Shown here: piece by piece, positions 42,386 through 50,569 of the stretch
Layout: each line of letters begins with the position of its first letter
How positions within the stretch are numbered: the stretch's first letter is position 1
Assembly (NCBI GenBank): GCA_026709935.1
Contig: JAPOSC010000055.1
Location: 1 to 64,000, forward strand
Direction: 5' to 3'
Length of the DNA stretch: 64,000 nucleotides
Origin: Thiotrichales bacterium
GTDB lineage: Bacteria > Pseudomonadota > Gammaproteobacteria > HK1
Notes under the pieces: model-generated
What the model saw: the letters and a program-made list of their open reading frames with translations, nothing else
The model's database searches: none
Told to the model about the DNA's origin: nothing
Made by a program: the position numbers and the translations under genes

Positions 42386-43624
42386 TCAGGCGGCGGCCGC
42401 GTACGGTTTCTCCGGATCGGACGGTCTGCGGTTCATCCACCGGCCCCACTCATCGTAGAAGTGACGCATGCCGATTTCGTCGTGGATGGTGTTGTTCTCG
42501 TGGCGGCCGTGCAGGATGCGTCGCGGCTCGGCGTGCTCGTTCATTGCAGCCTGCTGGGTGGTCACCGCGAGCAGATCCTCGTGCAGGTTGCGGCCGAACG
42601 GACCCCAGATGCTGTTGTGGTGCCGGACCCGGGACATCCGCTCCTCGGGCGTGTCGCTCTTCAACCCCAGCCCCCGGAATTCGATGAGCACGCGGTCCGG
42701 GGCCAGCGGAGTCATGATGTCGCAACGCAACGCCGACCCCCGAAGGTTGAAATTGACCCCGGGGAACATGTCAATCATGTACCAGTGATTCGGCGGCAGG
42801 CCGGGGAAGGAGAGCGATTCGCGCGACTCGAAGCCCTCGTATTTGTCGTACTGCACCTCGAACGAACCCACGGTGACGTGGCCATTCTCGAACCCGGTGT
42901 TCTGTCGCGCGAAGTAAGCGTCGTTGAAGCCGGTGATGCGGTTATGGTAGTGCAGATAGTCGTGGTAAAACTCCGAGTTGGTGTCGTGCCACAGCTTGTA
43001 ATTGGCGTGGATGATCGCCTTGTGGTAATGGAAGACTTCGAGTGGCTCGGCATCCACGTGTTTCTGCAGGCAGTCGAAGCAGCCGGCGCCCCATTCCTCG
43101 ACCGTCTTGCCGATCGCGTCGTCGAGGGTGACCCACACGAAACCGCCGAAGTGGACCTCGCACCGCAGGCGTCGCAGCCCGAGGTCGTTGCGCGAGAGCC
43201 GGTTCTGATAGCCCTCCTTCTCGCGCGAAATGTGCGTGCAGTTGCCCTTCATGTCGAACTGCCAGCCGTGGTACATGCAGGTCATGTGTCTCGGAGCACC
43301 GGATGCAGTACCGTTCCGGAAGCTGCCCGAAGGGCGGTTCTCGATGGTGTTGCCCCGGTGCGGACACACGTTGAGGAACGCACGGACCTGGTTGTCCGAT
43401 CCGCGGGCCACAATGATCGGCTCCCTGGCGATGGTGGTGGTGCGGAAGTCGTAGGGCTCCGGAATCTCCGACTCGTGGCACGCCACGATCCAGCTCTTCT
43501 TCCAGATTTTTGCGAGTTCTTCCTCGAAGATTGCCCGGTCGGAGTAGATCCGGCTGTCGATGTACTCGCCTTCCCGGAGTTCGCCGGGCACCTCGTTCCA
43601 ACGTTTGTGATTTCTGGCTGGCAT
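42386..43624 (-). CDS. msmA: methanesulfonate monooxygenase hydroxylase large subunit MsmA
   Basis: 412 aa Rieske non-haem iron oxygenase from ATG 43624 (GAGGA upstream). The Rieske ligands are Cys87-x-His89 and Cys116-x2-His119 with 26 residues between them. This CxH-X26-CxxH spacing is the known mark of MsmA; most ring-hydroxylating oxygenases have 15-17. The mononuclear iron region is NSEFYHDYLHYHNR (His221, His225/227). The enzyme hydroxylates methanesulfonate, which breaks down to formaldehyde and sulfite. Gene order msmABCD is complete. A 54-codon upstream frame extension was discarded. Confidence 0.92.
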   Translation of the reverse strand: MPARNHKRWNEVPGELREGEYIDSRIYSDRAIFEEELAKIWKKSWIVACHESEIPEPYDFRTTTIAREPIIVARGSDNQVRAFLNVCPHRGNTIENRPSGSFRNGTASGAPRHMTCMYHGWQFDMKGNCTHISREKEGYQNRLSRNDLGLRRLRCEVHFGGFVWVTLDDAIGKTVEEWGAGCFDCLQKHVDAEPLEVFHYHKAIIHANYKLWHDTNSEFYHDYLHYHNRITGFNDAYFARQNTGFENGHVTVGSFEVQYDKYEGFESRESLSFPGLPPNHWYMIDMFPGVNFNLRGSALRCDIMTPLAPDRVLIEFRGLGLKSDTPEERMSRVRHHNSIWGPFGRNLHEDLLAVTTQQAAMNEHAEPRRILHGRHENNTIHDEIGMRHFYDEWGRWMNRRPSDPEKPYAAAA

Positions 43625-43776
43625 TGAGCGAATCCTCGGTGCTTGCTCCGGTCTCATACCCGCATACCGTCCATGCGGGCTCGGAGCTATCTTCGTTGAC
43701 CCGAGTTTGCGGGCGCCGGTGCCCGGCAAACCGTTCGCGATTGACGATATGAAAAACCAACGCGCGAGATTTGTAA

Positions 43777-43792
43777 ATTGCGTCAAGCAAAT
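43777..43792. promoter_or_regulatory. candidate operator upstream of msmA
   Basis: Near-perfect inverted repeat ATTGC-GTCAA-GCAAAT, AT-rich, about 155 bp upstream of the msmA start in the 254-bp gap to the PanB-family gene. Size and interrupted symmetry suit a LysR-type or GntR-type site. No gene lies in this gap. Confidence 0.35.
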
Positions 43793-43878
43793 AGACTGAT
43801 TGCTCCCATCGATGAATGCGCCCCTGTCATGCAGTGCGTCGAGCAGACCTCCGGTTCCTTGCGTCGGTTCGACGCGGA

Positions 43879-44793
43879 TTACTTCGATCCTTCGCGGCGC
43901 CGCCTCTCGATCTCCTCGAGTTTCGAATCCCAGTTCATCGCTCTGGCGAACGTCTCGAGTTCGGCCTCGTCCATGAACACCGAGTGCTCCCGGCCCGGAT
44001 AGACGTTCCTCTTGACATCGTCGCGATAGCGGGTAAACACGTCTTCAATGATCGGGATGAAGTCGGTGTAGATCTTTGAATGACGCGGCGTGTGCTCCGG
44101 GTAGAGATGCATGAGGTCGGAGGTAATGATGTGCACGCCGTGCCCGCCCTGACCGCCGCCGAGGCTGATGACCGGGACCGGGAGGGTTTGAGCGAGATAC
44201 TCGGTCACCTCCTGGGTGGTGACCTCCGTCATGATGGAGAAGCACCCCGCCTCGACGAACGCTATCGCGTCGTCCACGAGCTCCCGGGCCCGATCCGCGG
44301 TCTTGCCCTGGGCGAAGAATCCACCGAGTTGGGCGATGCGCATGGGAGTGATGCCGATGTGTCCCTGTACCGGGACTCCCGCCCTGACGATCGCCTCGAT
44401 GTTCTTCGCGTGGTGCCGATTGCCCTCGCACTTCATCACTTCGGCATTCGCCTCGTGAACGAAGCGCCCCGCGTTCTCCACCGCTTGCTCGGCTGACGTG
44501 TGGAAGCTCCAGTACGGCATATCGACCATGCGCAGCCCGTACTGCGAGCCGCGATCAATGGCCTTGGCCATCATCATCACCTCGTCGAAGGTCACGGTGA
44601 CGGTGCTCTGGTGTCCGAACAGGATCATGCCGCCGGTATCCGACACGCACAGGATGTCGATCCCGAGCTCGTCGGCGATGACGGCGCTGCGGTAGTCGTA
44701 GATAGCCATCTGCACGATCTGCTCGCCTTGGCGCATCTTGCGCATCAGGGTGCGTAGCGTGAGCTTGCGCCGCCTCTTCGGTGTCTCTGCCAT
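43879..44793 (-). CDS. panB: PanB family (ketopantoate hydroxymethyltransferase-like) protein in the msm locus
   Basis: 304 aa from ATG 44793. Fold residues of PanB are kept: metal ligands Asp52 (CVSDTGG), Asp91 (RMVDMPY) and Glu123 (MKCEGN), Lys121, His145 (GHIGITP), and Glu190 in the catalytic position (IMTEVTT). PanB transfers a C1 unit from methylene-tetrahydrofolate to 2-oxoisovalerate. The C-terminal acceptor-pocket region is unlike housekeeping PanB (LGGGQGGHGVHI; YPEHTPRHSKIY), no panC is adjacent, and it sits between the formaldehyde-producing msm operon and its importer. A changed acceptor specificity or a role in C1 handling is inference. Confidence 0.85.
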   Translation of the reverse strand: MAETPKRRRKLTLRTLMRKMRQGEQIVQMAIYDYRSAVIADELGIDILCVSDTGGMILFGHQSTVTVTFDEVMMMAKAIDRGSQYGLRMVDMPYWSFHTSAEQAVENAGRFVHEANAEVMKCEGNRHHAKNIEAIVRAGVPVQGHIGITPMRIAQLGGFFAQGKTADRARELVDDAIAFVEAGCFSIMTEVTTQEVTEYLAQTLPVPVISLGGGQGGHGVHIITSDLMHLYPEHTPRHSKIYTDFIPIIEDVFTRYRDDVKRNVYPGREHSVFMDEAELETFARAMNWDSKLEEIERRRREGSK

Positions 44794-45117
44794 CGACTGG
44801 AGTCTCCCTTGTCCTTTTTTCGTCGCACGGTTCGCTGGGCGCCGACTGCAATTCGTATCCGATGGTAGGGTGCACGCCGTGGCAGTGTCCAAGAGATTTC
44901 GATTATCGAGTGATAGGCACAACCCGGTACGGAACGATGCGCAAGTTTTGTGGATCGATAGCCGGAACCAATCAATCCATTGATCGGAGAGAATTTACAA
45001 ATCAACGGAATTCGGCTCCGATCAAAAGCCGCGAGAATCCGTGATGATGCGGTTCCCTGCGAAGAGGAGGGTGTATCTGCAAATCAGCACCAGACGATAT
45101 TTCTCGGAGTTGGTGCG

Positions 45118-45136
45118 CGAGAAACGGAATTTCTCG
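45118..45136. promoter_or_regulatory. candidate operator of the sulfonate importer, CGAGAAA-N5-TTTCTCG
   Basis: Perfect 7-bp inverted repeat with a 5-bp centre, 50 bp upstream of the importer binding-protein start, with an extra TTTCTCG half-site at 45100-45106. The 392-bp divergent gap (44794-45185) is markedly AT-rich compared with the genes and otherwise holds no gene; it should carry promoters for both directions. Confidence 0.5.
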
Positions 45137-45185
45137 TAATGGTTGCGCGACCGATAACTACACCAAGTCACAAGGGAGAGACCCG

Positions 45186-46322
45186 ATGTCTGATCGAACA
45201 AGCGTGAAGCAGCGCGCGGCAGCGGTAGCAGTGGGGGCCGTGCTTGCAGCGACGATGGTGACGCAGAGCGCGTCCGCCCGCGTCGACTTCGGCCAGGAAG
45301 GCGAGGCGGTGAATCTGGTCATCGGCTACCAGCCGTACTACACCGAATCCTGGTCCGGGGTCGTGAACAACGGAAAGGGTTTCTGGAAGCACTACCTGCC
45401 CGACGGTTCGACCGCCACCTTCGAAATCGGCCTGCAGGGGTCGGTGATCGTGAACGCGATGACCGGAGAAAAGCAGCACATTGGATACATGGGTGACATG
45501 CCGGCGATCGCGTCCACGTTCCGCAACATCAAGGAACGCGGTGGCACGGACATCCGGATCGTCTCGGTGCTCGGCACATCGAAGCAGCAGTGCAATATCT
45601 TCCTCGTGCGCAACGATGCGCCGGAGTTCGCCAACGGCAGAGAGGCGGTCGAGTGGATGGACGGTAAAATCACCTCCGCGCCGCATGGTGCGTGCACTGA
45701 CCGCTTCGCGCGTCTCGCCTTCCAGAAGGCTGGTATCGAGCCGAAGCGTTACCTCAACCAGAATATCGAGGTCATCACCACGAACTTCCGGGCCGGCAAG
45801 CTCGACGCGGCCGCGATCTGGGAGCCGACCGCGTCGAAAATCGTCCTCGGCGGCATCGCCAGGCGCGCGGCCAGCGGCGAAGACTTCGATGCCCTCGACG
45901 GTGGATTCATGGTGATGCTGAACGATCTTATCGAGCAGCGTCCGGACGTCCATCGCGGCTGGCTGGAGGCAGAGCTCGATGCCCAGCTCTTCATGCTCGA
46001 TCCGGCGAATGCGGACGAGGTCGCCTCGATGGCGGAGGCGCAGACCGAGCAGATCGACAAGGATGTGCTCAAGCATTCACTGTTCGGCGGATGGCCGGCG
46101 GAGCAGGGCGGCGGCGAGGTGAAGGTTCAGCTCGACTTCGTCGTCACCGAACGAGTGCAGGGCCTCCTCGACGACGCGACGGCGTTCCTGCACAGCCTGC
46201 CCAAGAAGCCCGCTGCCGCCGCGACGATTCGCGAGGGCGGGGTGATGGATGGCGTGGCGCGCGATGTTCTTGATGCGCGCGGCCTGTCGAGCCCGCTCGG
46301 GGTGATCAAGGCCCAGATGTAG
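45186..46322 (+). CDS. sulfonate/nitrate-type ABC substrate-binding protein (MsmE-like)
   Basis: 378 aa. A signal peptide (VKQRAAAVAVGAVLAATMVT ... SASA) is followed by an NMT1/SsuA-like fold: VNLVIGYQPYYTESWSG, QGSVIVNAMTGEKQHIGYMGDMPAI, NFRAGKLDAAAIWEPTASKIV. RBS AAGGGAGAG. It leads a five-gene importer directly divergent from the msm/panB operon, so methanesulfonate or another alkanesulfonate is the likely ligand. The following 170-bp gap contains a small hairpin. Confidence 0.88.
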   Translation: MSDRTSVKQRAAAVAVGAVLAATMVTQSASARVDFGQEGEAVNLVIGYQPYYTESWSGVVNNGKGFWKHYLPDGSTATFEIGLQGSVIVNAMTGEKQHIGYMGDMPAIASTFRNIKERGGTDIRIVSVLGTSKQQCNIFLVRNDAPEFANGREAVEWMDGKITSAPHGACTDRFARLAFQKAGIEPKRYLNQNIEVITTNFRAGKLDAAAIWEPTASKIVLGGIARRAASGEDFDALDGGFMVMLNDLIEQRPDVHRGWLEAELDAQLFMLDPANADEVASMAEAQTEQIDKDVLKHSLFGGWPAEQGGGEVKVQLDFVVTERVQGLLDDATAFLHSLPKKPAAAATIREGGVMDGVARDVLDARGLSSPLGVIKAQM

Positions 46323-46354
46323 CCGGACCGGATGTAAACCGGTTGTAAGTCGCA

Positions 46355-46370
46355 AGCCGGGCATCCGGCT
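46355..46370 (+). terminator. small intercistronic hairpin after binding-protein gene
   Basis: AGCCGG-GCAT-CCGGCT, a 6-bp stem, preceded by a second weaker stem (ACCGG/CCGGT near 46326-46342). No T tract. Located in the gap between binding protein and permease, the same arrangement seen in the other importer operons of this window. Confidence 0.35.
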
Positions 46371-46492
46371 GGTCGGAGGACGGGCCGGATGCAGCGAGTG
46401 CGGGCGAGCCGACGACCACCCGGTTCGCCCGCGCCCCGCGCGGGATCTGCGGTTCCCGGCGCGCCACCTTCGTCATTGAGGAACCTCATTTC

Positions 46493-47380
46493 ATGACCGG
46501 CAGTCCCGTCGAGAGCGTTTCCGGCCGGAGATCCGAACCGCCGCGCGGGATGGCGCTGTTCGCATATCGCGCCGGCCGCATGGTGCGGACCACCGGCCCG
46601 TACCTGACGGTGCTGGGCATCGGGGCATGGCTGCTGCTGTGGTGGCTGTTCAGCGAGGTCTGGTACCTGCCCCGCTTCGAGAAGATGCCGGGTCCGGTGG
46701 CGGTGCTGTCGGACCTCTTCGCCCGCGACCCGTTCCAGGGAATCTCGATCTTCACCGACGAGTACTACGAGCACATCTGGGTGAGCTGCCGGCGGATTCT
46801 CTTCGCCTTCTGCATCGCAACCGGGGTCGGAGTGCCGCTCGGGCTGTGCATGGGGTGGTCGGTGCAGTTTCGCCACTACACTTTTCCTATCCTGGAGACC
46901 CTGCGTCCCATTCCGATCCTGGCCTGGGTGCCGCTGTCCATCCTGATGTTCAGGGGATTCGAGGCGCCGGTCATCTTCCTCGCGACCCTCGCGTCACTGT
47001 TCGTGACCACGCTGAACACGATGCTCGGCGTCCAGTCCATCGACGAATCGTACTTCCGGGCCGCCGGCTGCCTCGGGTCCAACCGGTGGCAGATCTTCCG
47101 CCATGTCGTGGTACCCGGTGCGCTGCCGTTCATCTTCACCGGCTTGCAGATCAGCATCGGGGTCGCGTGGTTCTCCCTGGTCGCGGCGGAGATGGTGTCG
47201 GGGGACTGGGGGCTCGGCTACCTCATCGTCGACGCCTACATGAACAACGTGACGGTGCCGATGGTCATCGGCATGATCACCCTCGGTTTTGTCGGCTGGG
47301 GCACGTCGGTCCTGGTGCGCATCGCGGGCAACCGGATGATGCAGTGGCGCACCCGGGCGCTCGCGCTGGAGGGACGCTGA
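46493..47380 (+). CDS. sulfonate-type ABC permease (SsuC/TauC family), first
   Basis: 295 aa. Helices at GPYLTVLGIGAWLLLWWLF and following; family motif FPILETLRPIPILAWVPLSI and the docking loop YFRAAGCLGSNRWQIFRHVVVP. SsuC/TauC permeases normally act as homodimers, but a second, different permease gene is present in this operon. Its stop shares a base with the next ATG (TGATG). Confidence 0.92.
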   Translation: MTGSPVESVSGRRSEPPRGMALFAYRAGRMVRTTGPYLTVLGIGAWLLLWWLFSEVWYLPRFEKMPGPVAVLSDLFARDPFQGISIFTDEYYEHIWVSCRRILFAFCIATGVGVPLGLCMGWSVQFRHYTFPILETLRPIPILAWVPLSILMFRGFEAPVIFLATLASLFVTTLNTMLGVQSIDESYFRAAGCLGSNRWQIFRHVVVPGALPFIFTGLQISIGVAWFSLVAAEMVSGDWGLGYLIVDAYMNNVTVPMVIGMITLGFVGWGTSVLVRIAGNRMMQWRTRALALEGR

Positions 47381-48231
47381 TGTCCACCGCCGAGATGTCC
47401 ACCACCGCCCGTACCGGTGCGATCAGCATTCGCAACGTCACCAAGATCTACGACCCGGAGGGAGTCAACGTCCTCGCCGTGGACGATTGCTCGCTCGAGA
47501 TCGGGGCCGGCGAGGTCTGCATGATCGTGGGGCCGTCGGGGTGCGGGAAGACGACGCTGCTGAACGCCATCGCGGGCTTCCACTCCCTCACTTTCGGCGA
47601 GATCCGGCTCGACGGCGAGGTGCTGTGCGACGAACGGCGGCCGCTCGCGAGCCAGGGCGCGGACCGGGTAGTGGTGTTCCAGAACGGCGCACTCTTCCCT
47701 TGGAAGACGCTGGGCGACAACGTGGCCTACGGGCCGATGGTTCAGGGGACATTGTCGAAGGCCGAGGCGCGCGAGAAGGCGCGGCACATGCTCGCCGAGG
47801 CGGGGCTCGGTGATGTCGCCGAGAAGTACCCGGGCGAGGTGTCCTCGGGCATGGCGCGCCGGGCCGAGATTGTCCGCGCTCTCATCAACGATCCCAAGGT
47901 GCTGCTGCTCGACGAGCCCTACCGCGCGATGGACGCGCTTACCAAGTCCATCATGCACGAGGCACTGCTCGAGATGTACGACCGTACCAAGGTCACGATC
48001 TTCTTCATTACCCACGATCTGGAGGAGGCGATCTTTCTCGGAGATCGGGCGGTGGTGATGACCACCCGACCGTGTCGGGTCAAGACCATCGTGAACGTCG
48101 ACATTCCCCGCCCCCGCGACTATCACCTGCTCTCTTCGGAGGAGTTCCGGGTGCTGGTCGAGGAGGCGAAGGATGCGGTGCACGAGGAAGCGCTGAAGGC
48201 GTTCGAGGCCGGCGAGCGCGAGCTCGCCTGA
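47380..48231 (+). CDS. sulfonate-type ABC ATPase with degenerate signature motif (first of a pair)
   Basis: 283 aa. Walker A GPSGCGKT (51-58), Q101, Walker B LLLDEP with Glu179, and switch His212 (FITHDLEEA) are intact. The signature motif is VSSGM (154-158) in place of the family LSGGM, followed by ARRAEIVRAL. In a heterodimer with the second ATPase its own site would be completed by a normal signature, while its altered signature faces the partner's defective site. Same operon as both permeases. Confidence 0.9.
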   Translation: MSTAEMSTTARTGAISIRNVTKIYDPEGVNVLAVDDCSLEIGAGEVCMIVGPSGCGKTTLLNAIAGFHSLTFGEIRLDGEVLCDERRPLASQGADRVVVFQNGALFPWKTLGDNVAYGPMVQGTLSKAEAREKARHMLAEAGLGDVAEKYPGEVSSGMARRAEIVRALINDPKVLLLDEPYRAMDALTKSIMHEALLEMYDRTKVTIFFITHDLEEAIFLGDRAVVMTTRPCRVKTIVNVDIPRPRDYHLLSSEEFRVLVEEAKDAVHEEALKAFEAGERELA

Positions 48232-48271
48232 GCCACCGGAACCCGGAGCGCGGCAAACCGCGGGGCAAGCG

Positions 48272-49129
48272 ATGACGGCAGTGTCGGACATGGTGCAAGG
48301 CGCGGGAGTGGTAAGAAAGCGGACCCGCCTTCAGCGCCTGAAGGACAACCGCAAGCTTTGGCGCGGCATCGCCGCCGTCGTAATCGCGCTCGTCTTCTGG
48401 GAGGTCGGCTCGCGCTGGGATCAGTGGTTCGGGTTCACGCTGCCGTTCATCGGCCTCATTCCTCCGCCGACCGACGTGGCGGTGGCCTGGATGTCGGTGC
48501 TGCCGCAGCCCGGTTACTGGGAGAGCTGGTACCTGAGCTTCAAGCGCGTGCTGGCCGGCTTCCTCGTCGCCCAGCTCGTCGGCATCCCGCTCGGACTTGC
48601 GCTCGCGGTCAACCGGTACTTCCGCGAATTCTTCTTCCCCGTGTTCGAGATCCTGCGCCCGATCCCGCCGCTCGCGTGGGTGCCCGCGTCGCTCATCTTC
48701 TGGCCGACCAACGAGATGTCGATCGCGTTCGTCACTTTCCTCGGGGCCTTCTTTACCATCGTCATCAACGTGCTCGGCGGGGCGCGCACCATCGACATCT
48801 CGCTATTGCGCGCGGCGCAGTCGATGGGTGCGACCCAGTGGGACATGTTCTGGAAGATCGTGCTTCCGGGTACGCTGCCTTCCATCTTCACCGGCGCCGC
48901 CGTCGGCATGGGGATCACCTGGGAGGTGGTGCTCGCGGCAGAGATGATTTCGGGCGGGGGGACCCAGGGTGGTGGCGGCCTCGGCTTCTTCATCTGGAAC
49001 TCCTACATGGGCGGCTCGCTGCCGCACATCGTGGTGGGCATGATCAGTATCGGGATCGCAGGCTACGTCTCCAGCAGCGCCATCCGGTGGCTCGGGGACT
49101 GGGCGATGCCGTGGCGGCGGCTCTTCTGA
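48272..49129 (+). CDS. sulfonate-type ABC permease (SsuC/TauC family), second
   Basis: 285 aa, different from the first permease. Motifs FPVFEILRPIPPLAWVPASL and the docking loop LLRAAQSMGATQWDMFWKIVLP are typical. A Gly-rich periplasmic loop (ISGGGTQGGGGLG) replaces the usual short turn. Together with the first permease it would make a heterodimeric channel, matching the two ATPases. Confidence 0.92.
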   Translation: MTAVSDMVQGAGVVRKRTRLQRLKDNRKLWRGIAAVVIALVFWEVGSRWDQWFGFTLPFIGLIPPPTDVAVAWMSVLPQPGYWESWYLSFKRVLAGFLVAQLVGIPLGLALAVNRYFREFFFPVFEILRPIPPLAWVPASLIFWPTNEMSIAFVTFLGAFFTIVINVLGGARTIDISLLRAAQSMGATQWDMFWKIVLPGTLPSIFTGAAVGMGITWEVVLAAEMISGGGTQGGGGLGFFIWNSYMGGSLPHIVVGMISIGIAGYVSSSAIRWLGDWAMPWRRLF

Positions 49130-49300
49130 GGCGTGGAAGCGGACGATGAAGCAGCAACCGTTCATGTCAGTCGTCGGCTCCGGGTGCCTTCCGGCCCGAA
49201 AATTTCACGAATGCGCGACGCAAGCGGACGTTCGATCGGATCCACATCCGCGTCCGAATTTCGGGCTGGCTCGCGTCGAGGCAGGGCGGAGCCGAAAACG

Positions 49301-50161
49301 ATGAGCGAAATCAACGGCGCTTCCGGACGGGCTTCCGGGGCCATTGTCATGGACGGCGTGCGCAAGGGCTACGGCGAGGACTGGAGCTGGCAGCAGGTCA
49401 TCGAGTCGGTGAGCCTCGATCTGCCGCCGGGACAGTTCACCGCGGTGGTCGGTCCGTCCGGGTGTGGCAAGACCACGCTGGTCAACCTGCTGGCGGGCTT
49501 CGAGCGCGCTGACGAGGGAAGCATCGCCGTCGACGGGCGCATCGTCTCCGGCACGAGCCGGGACCGCATGGTGGTGTTCCAGGAGTCGGCGCTGATGCCC
49601 TGGCTGACGACGTACCAGAACGTCGCGTTCGGGCCGAAGCTGCGCGGCGACATGCGCGGCGCGGCGCTCGACCGCGAGATCGACAGGCTGCTCAACAAGG
49701 TCGGCCTCGCGGAGTTCAAGGACAAGTTCCCGTTGCAGCTCTCCGGCGGTATGCAGCGCCGGGCGGAGCTTGCGCGGGCCATGATCAACAGCCCGTCCAT
49801 CATGATCATGGACGAGCCGTTTCGCGGCCTCGACGCGATGACCCGCGAGCTGATGCAGGAGTTTCTCCTCCGGCTCTTCGAGGAGACCGGGCGTACCCAC
49901 TTCTTCGTCACCTCCGAGATCGAGGAAGCCATCTTCCTCGCGGATCGGCTCGTGGTGCTCTCCAACCGGCCGGTGACCGTGCGCACGGTCATCGACATCG
50001 AGCTCCCGAGGCCGCGCGAGTTCCACCTGCTGAGCACTCCGGAGGCCTACGACTACAAGCGCGAGGCCCTGGAAATCCTCCATGAAGAGGCGATGAAGAG
50101 CTTCGGGGGCGGCGGCTCGGTGCAGAACGAACTCGTGGAGGCGATTGCCCGCCGCGGTTGA
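49301..50161 (+). CDS. sulfonate-type ABC ATPase lacking the switch histidine (second of a pair)
   Basis: 286 aa from ATG 49301; the frame extends 56 codons upstream without homology. Walker A GPSGCGKT (51-58), Q94, signature LSGGM (147-151) and Walker B IMIMDEP with Glu172 are canonical. The switch histidine is Ser205 (FFVTSEIEEA), so this subunit's own site should be impaired, and it pairs with the degenerate signature of the first ATPase. Result: one complete and one doubly defective composite site. Confidence 0.9.
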   Translation: MSEINGASGRASGAIVMDGVRKGYGEDWSWQQVIESVSLDLPPGQFTAVVGPSGCGKTTLVNLLAGFERADEGSIAVDGRIVSGTSRDRMVVFQESALMPWLTTYQNVAFGPKLRGDMRGAALDREIDRLLNKVGLAEFKDKFPLQLSGGMQRRAELARAMINSPSIMIMDEPFRGLDAMTRELMQEFLLRLFEETGRTHFFVTSEIEEAIFLADRLVVLSNRPVTVRTVIDIELPRPREFHLLSTPEAYDYKREALEILHEEAMKSFGGGGSVQNELVEAIARRG

Positions 50162-50199
50162 CCGGCCTTGCCTGTCTCGTTGCGGCGCGGGGCGAATCC

Positions 50200-50415
50200 A
50201 TGATCCTGGAGTGGCTCGGGCTGGTGACGGAGCGGCCGAACGTCATCGGGCTCGCCATCGCCGGTGCGGTGTTCGCAACCCTCGGAGCGCGGTCGGTGGC
50301 TTCTCGTCTCCGAATCGGTCCCGGTGTCGCACGATGGCTGCTGCGCTGCGGATACACTGCCATGTGGGCGAGCGTCGCGCTGTTCATCGTCGCGGGGTTT
50401 CTACCCGCGAAGTAG
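50200..50415 (+). CDS. small two-helix membrane protein
   Basis: 71 aa: MILEWLGLVTERPNVIGLAI, a first helix (VIGLAIAGAVFATLGA), an Arg-containing loop, and a second helix (YTAMWASVALFIVAGFLP). No family recognised. Begins 38 bp after the ATPase stop (a TTG at 50158 overlapping that stop would add 14 residues). Could be an accessory subunit of the importer. Its 3' half is duplicated, in degraded form, at about 50570. Confidence 0.55.
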   Translation: MILEWLGLVTERPNVIGLAIAGAVFATLGARSVASRLRIGPGVARWLLRCGYTAMWASVALFIVAGFLPAK

Positions 50416-50569
50416 TCGGAGGGTGCCGGACTGCGGCAAGGGACTCGATACCGCGTTCGGCGAACCCGACCGTGCAGTCACGGGTATCGCGCCGGGTGTC
50501 CCCACGTCACCGGCCGGGCCGGCCCGGAAGGCTCGCGTTGCGTCGCTCGGATCGGTCGCGGCGCCGTAA

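Noticed and set aside
42386-43786. Longer MsmA with start at 43786
   Set aside because: The extra 54 residues have no homology, while ATG 43624 has a GAGGA site and gives the usual length of about 412 aa.
49133-50161. Longer second sulfonate ATPase starting at 49133
   Set aside because: The added 56 residues precede the normal first strand and are Arg/Ser-rich without family similarity. ATG 49301 fits better.
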